Position numbers and translations under genes: made by a program
Notes under the pieces: generated by a model
Database searches by the model: none
Told to the model about the DNA's origin: nothing
The model's input: only the letters and a program-made list of their open reading frames with translations
DNA from: Desulfobulbaceae bacterium
GTDB taxonomy: Bacteria > Desulfobacterota > Desulfobulbia > Desulfobulbales > Desulfurivibrionaceae
Length of the DNA: 10,726 nucleotides
NCBI GenBank assembly: GCA_003517965.1
Contig: DOZO01000057.1
Location: 8,729 to 19,454, forward strand
Direction of reading: 5' to 3'
Shown: in pieces, positions 6,235-10,726 of the stretch
Layout: each line of letters starts with the position of its first letter
Position numbering within the stretch: position 1 is the first letter of the stretch

Positions 6235-9200
6235 TCAGTCTTCTTTCAGCAAAAGCAGCAGATCGGCGGGGTTCATGGCCTGACCGACATCGGCGCCCTC
6301 CAACAGGCTGTCCGCCAGGGCTCTTTTCTCATGGTGGAGATGGACGATTTTTTCCTCGATGGTATTCTTTGCCACCAGACGATAGATGGTTACTGGACGC
6401 TTCTGGCCGATGCGATGGGCCCGATCCGAGGCCTGGTCTTCCACGGCGGGATTCCACCAGGGGTCCAGGTGGATCACATAGTCGGCGGCGGTGAGGTTGA
6501 GCCCAACCCCCCCGGCCTTGAGGCTGATGAGGAACAGATCGCCATGACCTGCCTGGAATTCCTGTACCTGACGCTGGCGTTCCTTGGAAGGGGTGCTGCC
6601 GTCCAGGTATCTGTAGCTGATACCCTCCTGGTCGAGATGTTCACGGACCAGACTCAAATGATCGACAAACTGACTGAACACCAGAGCTTTGTGCCCGTTT
6701 TCTCTTAATTCGGCGACCAGCTTGGCAAAGATGGTGAGCTTGGCGCTGGGAATGTCCGTGTCTGGCAGGATAAGACGGGGATTGCAGCAGGCCCGGCGCA
6801 GTTTCATGATCTCAGCCAGGATCTGCAGCGAGCGTTTGCCTGGCGGCCCACAGTTATGGCGCAGTTTTTCCAGGGCCCGCTGCCTGAGTGCCGCATAGAG
6901 GGCGGCCTCCTTTGCCTCCATTTCCACCTGCAAGAGGATTTCGGTGCGTTCGGGCAGCTCTTCCAGAACCTGTGATTTGAGGCGGCGCAGGATGAAAGGG
7001 TTGATCAGTTTTTTTAATTTTTTTCTGGCTTCTGGGTCGTTACCGCGCTCAATGGGGATGGCAAACCGCTGGTTGAACTGGTTTAACGAGCCGAGGAGTC
7101 CGGGATTGATGAACTGAAACAGGTTCCAGAGTTCGGTGAGGTGGTTTTCGATTGGGGTGCCGGTGGTGACCATCTTGAATCGGCCTTGCAGGAGCATGGC
7201 GGCCCGCGAACGCTTGGTGATGAAATTTTTTATCGCCTGGGCCTCGTCTAAGATGATGGTCTCCCAGGTGCGGGTGGCAAGAAGCGCTGATTCCTGTTGG
7301 AGCAGGCCGTAGCTGCAGACCATCAGGTCAAAGGGGCCAAGTTCGGCGAGTATTTTTTTTCTCTGACGGCCACCGAAGATCACGACCTGGAAGGTCGGGG
7401 CAAAGCGGTTGGCCTCTTCCTGCCAGTTGGGGCAGACCGAGGTGGGAGCCACCACCAGGGTGGGCCCCTGGTGGGCGCGATCGAGGGCAAGAGCCAGGGC
7501 CTGGATGGTTTTGCCGAGGCCCATATCATCCGCCAGGCAGGCACCCACCCCCCAATTGGCCAGTCGGGCCAGCCAGTTAAAGCCGATCAGCTGATAATCC
7601 CTCAGCGCGGCCTTGAAGGTGGATGGCAACTTTGGCTGATACTGCTGAGCGTCTCTGAAGCGTTTTTGCTGTTCCCGCCAGCGCTCGTTGGTGCGCAGAT
7701 CTCCGACCCCGCTGGTAAAATCCTCCAATGCCAAGGCGGCAAGAGGGTGGAGGCGAACCGTGTTTTTTCTGAGTTCGGCAAAAGCGGCGATCTCGTCCAG
7801 TCGTTTGCGCAGCTCTCGGGAGAGGGCGAGAAAATGACCCTGACCTAAGGGAATGAAGCGGCTGGTGTTGGTCTGGGCCAGTTCGAGAAGGGTGCGCATG
7901 TCAAGCACCAGAGATTCATTGAGCTTCAAGGTGCCGCTCATTTCAAACCAGTTATTGCGTTCCTTGACCGTGAGCAAGAATTGGTTGAGTTCGGCAGGCG
8001 GGCTTACCGTAAGCCGTTCTCCCTCAGGCCATTCAATGATGACCTCATCCGGCAGGTGTTGCAGTTCCAGAAGGAGTTGCAGGCATTCCTCCGGGTCTTG
8101 CAGCAGCCATTCCCGCTCAAGGTCTGTGCCCTTGCTCAGCATGGGACAGGATTCTTCGACAAACCGCGCATTTTTTTCTTCCTGCTCCAGGTCGCGCTTT
8201 GTCTGGATGCGTCTTCCGGCACCGTGGGCGATGATGGTTTTGGGGCCTTCTCCTGGTTTTTGGTATGGACCGTCTGGGTGCAGGGGTCTGACGAGCATGG
8301 CCAGCCTGAACCCAGCTCCGTAAGGGAGTAACTGCAAGTGAATGTGTGAATCCGTTGGTGTCTCGGCAATATCTATGGATTTTCCTTCGATGGTCGAATG
8401 CACGGTCATGAAAGAGGAGATATTGCCCAGGGTGGCAAAAAGTTCATCCTTGCCGTCAAGGGGAACGCTCAGGCCGTTGGGGCCGATAATCTGGGCTACC
8501 CGCCGATGATCTTCGGTAATGGGAAAGATTCTGAAACGGGTCGGGGTTTCGCGGTGGACTATTGCTGTTGTGTTGTCTGGCCAGGGAAAGAACTGGATTA
8601 GTAATGAGTCGCCCTGCTGGTCAACCCGCAACTCCGGTTCGCCTTGCAGGATCTCAACCGGGGTTCTGGGCGAGTCGACAAGGAAGACACAGGGGTTTCC
8701 GATAAGCACCAGCATGATGTCTGGCATGGCAAAGCGGAAATAAACACCTCGGCTGTCTTGTTTCTCGGTGATGGTTGCACAGGATAAAATATCCTGCGGG
8801 CTTAAAAATGAGGGTTTATTTTTGCGAAACAGTTTTCTCAGGGCTACGGATCTGCCCTTGGTCCATTGACCACGGACGGTGAGATTCTGGATCTTTGGCA
8901 TCAGAGAGATGATCTCATTCTGGATATGATAATCAATCATCCAGACCAGTCGCGAGGTGGTTTCTGATTTGGGCGGGTTCAGGGCCGGAGCAGAGCTGAA
9001 GTTTAAAGCTCGCAGAGCGCGTTGCCATTGTTCTTCCGGAGTAATTGCGGTCACCAGCGAGCAGGACTCAGCAAGCTCGTTGGAGATGGCTACAGAAATT
9101 GTTTTTTCTCCAGCCAGACGCAGCAGAGAGTTGTATTCACGGGCAAGCCACAGGTAGCTGTGGGTCGTTGCTTTTTTTTGGAAGGCCTTTAGATGCGGCA

Positions 9201-10398
9201 GGCAGACAGGGCTGGGTTGTCCTTCGATCCAGTAGGTGACAAGGGCCAGAAAAAGTGTGGTGATACTGTGGGGTCTGGGTAAAATACTGATTGTCATAAT
9301 CCGGTCGCGGGCCAGATCAAGCCGGTTTTCCTTTGCTTCCACCAGGGCCAGGAGCAAAGTGTAGGCGGGGAGAAAAGGGTTGTGGGGTTGAATTTCCTCA
9401 ATGCCTTTAATAATGTCTCTGACCTGCTGATGGGTGCTGTAATCCCCGTTTTTGAGCAGAGCCATCAAATAAAACAGACCTTCAATCCCGGTGAAATATG
9501 CCCGCTCGTTCTGGTTGGCATTTTTGATCTTGGTGAGATCTTCTTCGTAGAAAAGGATGGCGGCGGATGTTTCTCCAGCAAGAAACTTTTGCCAGCCCCG
9601 CACCCCCAAGGGCACCTTCTGTTGCAGGCTGCCGCTAAGCCAGACAGAGGCGGCCTTGGTTTGTCCACGGATGAGCAGATGGGAGGTAAGCAGATAGGAA
9701 AAGGGTTCGCGGTTTTTCGTAGACAGACCTTTGTGGAAATGCGTGTCTTGCAGATATTCCATGGGCAGGGTTATTTCTGTAAGATTAAGCAGACCATCTA
9801 AAAATATCTGGTGCAGGGCATAGAGCTGGATATGCAGGGGAAGGCCAGCAAACCATGGCGGATCAAAAGGCTTGTTACAAAGCGTAAGCAGCGGGTTTTC
9901 TGGGAAGCGATCAGGAAATTCTTCCTGGAGATCAAGAAGGCGGAGGAGATTGTGACTGTATGCGGTTTCATTCGCGGCCAGGAGGCTTAGGCGAAGATCG
10001 CGCAGAAAACGGCACCACAGGGATTCGGGCGCGTCATTTTCGTTTTTCGGGAGGGAGGTTGGCCAGGCCTGTTTGATGGCGGCGGCTAAGGCAGGAAAAT
10101 ACTTTTGTCTTCGGGCATCGTGGGCTACGAGCTCAAGAATTTCTTCGCGGCAGGCGCAGCTGTTTTTTAGAAGATTTTTTTCTGTAAGCTCGCTTATAGC
10201 GGCCAGGAGGTGCTCTTTCGTGGCAGTTGGCCAGGCCGGAATAATAATGGCTGGCCGAAACAGCGCGGAAACCAGGGCATCTTCTTGGGCAGGTTCTCCA
10301 ATCAGGGCAAAAGCTTGCATGGCGAAGCGAAATTTAGGCGGCAGAGACTGATATGCGGCCCAGAGGTCATCTCTTTTTTTCGGGTAACTTATTGGCAA
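6235..10398 (-). CDS. Giant SNF2-family ATPase with uncharacterised N-terminus
   Basis: A 1387-residue protein whose C-terminal ~460 residues are a complete SNF2-type helicase-like motor, an ATP-driven double-stranded DNA translocase. Visible motifs are the DYQLIGFNWL segment (934-943), Walker A in DDMGLGKT (957-964), Walker B DEAQ (1051-1054), TTGTPIEN (1078-1085), FSQFVDHL (1241-1248), SLKAGGVGLNLT (1292-1303) and QASDRAHRIGQ (1322-1332). All are intact. The first ~930 residues match no domain I can name with confidence: mostly helical and leucine-rich to about 530 (possibly repeat-like at 230-430), then beta-rich segments with FFPWP and FRIF (550-730), and an SNF2-associated-looking region up to 930. 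The start is TTG at 10398-10396, with GGA about 8 nt upstream and an in-frame TAA shortly before; the next in-frame ATG (10320) lacks a ribosome-binding site. It stands alone, so a role in transcription recycling, repair or defence cannot be decided. Confidence 0.85.
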   Translation of the reverse strand: MPISYPKKRDDLWAAYQSLPPKFRFAMQAFALIGEPAQEDALVSALFRPAIIIPAWPTATKEHLLAAISELTEKNLLKNSCACREEILELVAHDARRQKYFPALAAAIKQAWPTSLPKNENDAPESLWCRFLRDLRLSLLAANETAYSHNLLRLLDLQEEFPDRFPENPLLTLCNKPFDPPWFAGLPLHIQLYALHQIFLDGLLNLTEITLPMEYLQDTHFHKGLSTKNREPFSYLLTSHLLIRGQTKAASVWLSGSLQQKVPLGVRGWQKFLAGETSAAILFYEEDLTKIKNANQNERAYFTGIEGLFYLMALLKNGDYSTHQQVRDIIKGIEEIQPHNPFLPAYTLLLALVEAKENRLDLARDRIMTISILPRPHSITTLFLALVTYWIEGQPSPVCLPHLKAFQKKATTHSYLWLAREYNSLLRLAGEKTISVAISNELAESCSLVTAITPEEQWQRALRALNFSSAPALNPPKSETTSRLVWMIDYHIQNEIISLMPKIQNLTVRGQWTKGRSVALRKLFRKNKPSFLSPQDILSCATITEKQDSRGVYFRFAMPDIMLVLIGNPCVFLVDSPRTPVEILQGEPELRVDQQGDSLLIQFFPWPDNTTAIVHRETPTRFRIFPITEDHRRVAQIIGPNGLSVPLDGKDELFATLGNISSFMTVHSTIEGKSIDIAETPTDSHIHLQLLPYGAGFRLAMLVRPLHPDGPYQKPGEGPKTIIAHGAGRRIQTKRDLEQEEKNARFVEESCPMLSKGTDLEREWLLQDPEECLQLLLELQHLPDEVIIEWPEGERLTVSPPAELNQFLLTVKERNNWFEMSGTLKLNESLVLDMRTLLELAQTNTSRFIPLGQGHFLALSRELRKRLDEIAAFAELRKNTVRLHPLAALALEDFTSGVGDLRTNERWREQQKRFRDAQQYQPKLPSTFKAALRDYQLIGFNWLARLANWGVGACLADDMGLGKTIQALALALDRAHQGPTLVVAPTSVCPNWQEEANRFAPTFQVVIFGGRQRKKILAELGPFDLMVCSYGLLQQESALLATRTWETIILDEAQAIKNFITKRSRAAMLLQGRFKMVTTGTPIENHLTELWNLFQFINPGLLGSLNQFNQRFAIPIERGNDPEARKKLKKLINPFILRRLKSQVLEELPERTEILLQVEMEAKEAALYAALRQRALEKLRHNCGPPGKRSLQILAEIMKLRRACCNPRLILPDTDIPSAKLTIFAKLVAELRENGHKALVFSQFVDHLSLVREHLDQEGISYRYLDGSTPSKERQRQVQEFQAGHGDLFLISLKAGGVGLNLTAADYVIHLDPWWNPAVEDQASDRAHRIGQKRPVTIYRLVAKNTIEEKIVHLHHEKRALADSLLEGADVGQAMNPADLLLLLKED

Positions 10399-10432
10399 AG
10401 CGGAGATCCTGAGTTTTGGTAGTTATCGTCTG

Positions 10433-10458
10433 ACCTGCCGTAGTCTTTGCTGGCAGGT
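10433..10458. other. 7-bp inverted repeat followed by a T-rich stretch
   Basis: ACCTGCC (10433-10439) and GGCAGGT (10452-10458) pair around a 12-nt loop and are followed on the plus strand by attttatttttg. That resembles an intrinsic terminator for rightward transcription, yet no plus-strand gene precedes it. In the SNF2 direction it sits 35-60 nt before the TTG start, so it may instead be a leader hairpin or an operator. A guard against rightward antisense transcription out of the SNF2 gene is also possible. Confidence 0.35.
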
Positions 10459-10569
10459 ATTTTATTTTTGTTCTCGTAGCTTGGACATGCAACAATTATG
10501 GCATCTATGTTATGATGCTGGCTAACGGGAATAATGGGTAATGCGTAAGCGATACACACTATATCCTAC

Positions 10570-10592
10570 TTAGGAGTATTTACGAAATAGCC
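10570..10592 (+). repeat. Partial look-alike of the hairpin arm beside traB
   Basis: TTAGGAG, three unlike bases, TTACGAAATA, one transition and CC match the minus-strand sequence of 1143-1121, which forms the traB-proximal arm of the 1090-1140 hairpin: 19 of 23 bases. The second arm is absent here; instead an ATTACA/TGTAAT hairpin starts right after it. It may be a degenerate copy of the same repeat, but a match of this quality can occur by chance in 10 kb. Confidence 0.25.
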
Positions 10593-10610
10593 ATTACATT
10601 TTTTTGTAAT
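10593..10610. other. Small hairpin ATTACA-N6-TGTAAT
   Basis: A perfect 6-bp inverted repeat with an all-T loop (10599-10604) in the SNF2 upstream region. It is AT-rich and weak as an RNA stem, so a protein-binding dyad is as likely as a hairpin. The ATTACA/TGTAA sequence recurs at the window end (CTGTAA at 10706-10711, TTACAG at 10716-10721), hinting at repeated recognition sites. Confidence 0.3.
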
Positions 10611-10705
10611 CGTTCAAGCATATTCATGCGGTATTACTTGAATTCTAAGCAATTAAAATGTAACTGATCACAGGTTAGACGACTAAGTTTAGTGCCTTAT
10701 CCGAA

Positions 10706-10721
10706 CTGTAAGCGATTACAG
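10706..10721. other. Dyad CTGTAA-GCGA-TTACAG
   Basis: Perfect 6-bp arms around GCGA, five bases before the window end. Its left half plus spacer, GTAAGCGAT, recurs at 10545-10553. It may be part of a larger repeat or gene-flanking structure cut by the window edge. Confidence 0.3.
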
Positions 10722-10726
10722 GGTGC

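Larger units (their letters stand above)
10399..10726. other. Non-coding, AT-rich upstream region of the SNF2 gene
   Basis: No convincing gene lies here on either strand; only tiny frames without ribosome-binding sites are present. It holds several short dyads: the arms at 10433-10458, GCATC/GATGC near 10501-10518, TCCTA-ct-TAGGA (10564-10575), ATTACA/TGTAAT (10593-10610) and CTGTAA/TTACAG (10706-10721). The nonamer GTAAGCGAT occurs twice (10545-10553 and 10708-10716). The promoter of the SNF2 gene must lie here or beyond, but I find only weak boxes (TTGCAT near 10490 reading leftwards, with a poor -10). Confidence 0.6.

Noticed and set aside
7297..7848. 183-residue plus-strand frame opposite the SNF2 gene
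   Set aside because: It mirrors the conserved motor region, has no recognisable domain or ribosome-binding site, and is explained by codon composition. The same holds for 1410-1922 (opposite traB) and 5196-5699 (opposite the GGDEF gene).
6235..10398. Part of a DISARM- or Zorya-type defence system
   Set aside because: No methyltransferase, phospholipase D, ZorA/ZorB-like motor or other defence gene is present on either side in the window; neighbours are a cyclase and a non-coding region.
10546..10640. Short peptide frames in the right-hand spacer (for example a 15-codon minus-strand frame)
   Set aside because: They have no ribosome-binding site, no recognisable sequence and a length expected by chance.

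Overview
The window reads as chromosomal DNA of a Gram-negative bacterium. It encodes a FadL-type outer-membrane protein with a Sec signal peptide, the tRNA wobble enzyme CmoB, and a diguanylate cyclase with a periplasmic c-type haem sensor domain. This mix, together with a TraB-type membrane protein and a very long SNF2 helicase, resembles Desulfobacterota (Desulfobulbales-like sulfur-cycle bacteria). That placement is inference from protein style only. I see no transposase, integrase, phage gene, tRNA, rRNA or CRISPR array.

Layout, left to right. On the minus strand lie a 5'-partial cmoB (cut by the window edge), a yhbY-type RNA-binding protein gene 20 bp upstream of it, a 169-bp spacer with three dyad structures, a traB/prgY-family membrane protein gene, and a fadL-family gene 14 bp upstream of traB. 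The fadL gene is transcribed away from a plus-strand cytosolic PAS-histidine kinase gene. The 234-bp divergent spacer holds an operator-like cluster of GTCAA/TTGAC half-sites over a probable fadL promoter, and an inverted repeat just before the kinase ribosome-binding site. The kinase gene converges, with only 4 bp between, on a minus-strand diguanylate cyclase gene that is broken by one in-frame TAA codon. The right 40% is one minus-strand gene for a 1387-residue SNF2-family ATPase that starts at TTG. The last 328 bp are non-coding, look AT-rich and contain several short dyads.

Likely working units are: fadL-traB (outer-membrane hydrophobic uptake plus a membrane protein of unknown role); yhbY-cmoB (ribosome assembly and tRNA modification, an RNA-maintenance pair); an orphan histidine kinase with no adjacent response regulator; a damaged haem-sensing cyclic-di-GMP synthase; and a solitary SNF2 protein whose N-terminal ~930 residues I cannot assign.

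I did not find a convincing new multi-gene system. The observations most worth a second look are the nonsense codon inside the otherwise intact haem sensor-GGDEF gene, the huge uncharacterised N-terminus of the SNF2 protein, the operator-like array between fadL and the kinase, and a hairpin that supplies the last base of the traB stop codon and has a partial look-alike at the far end of the window.
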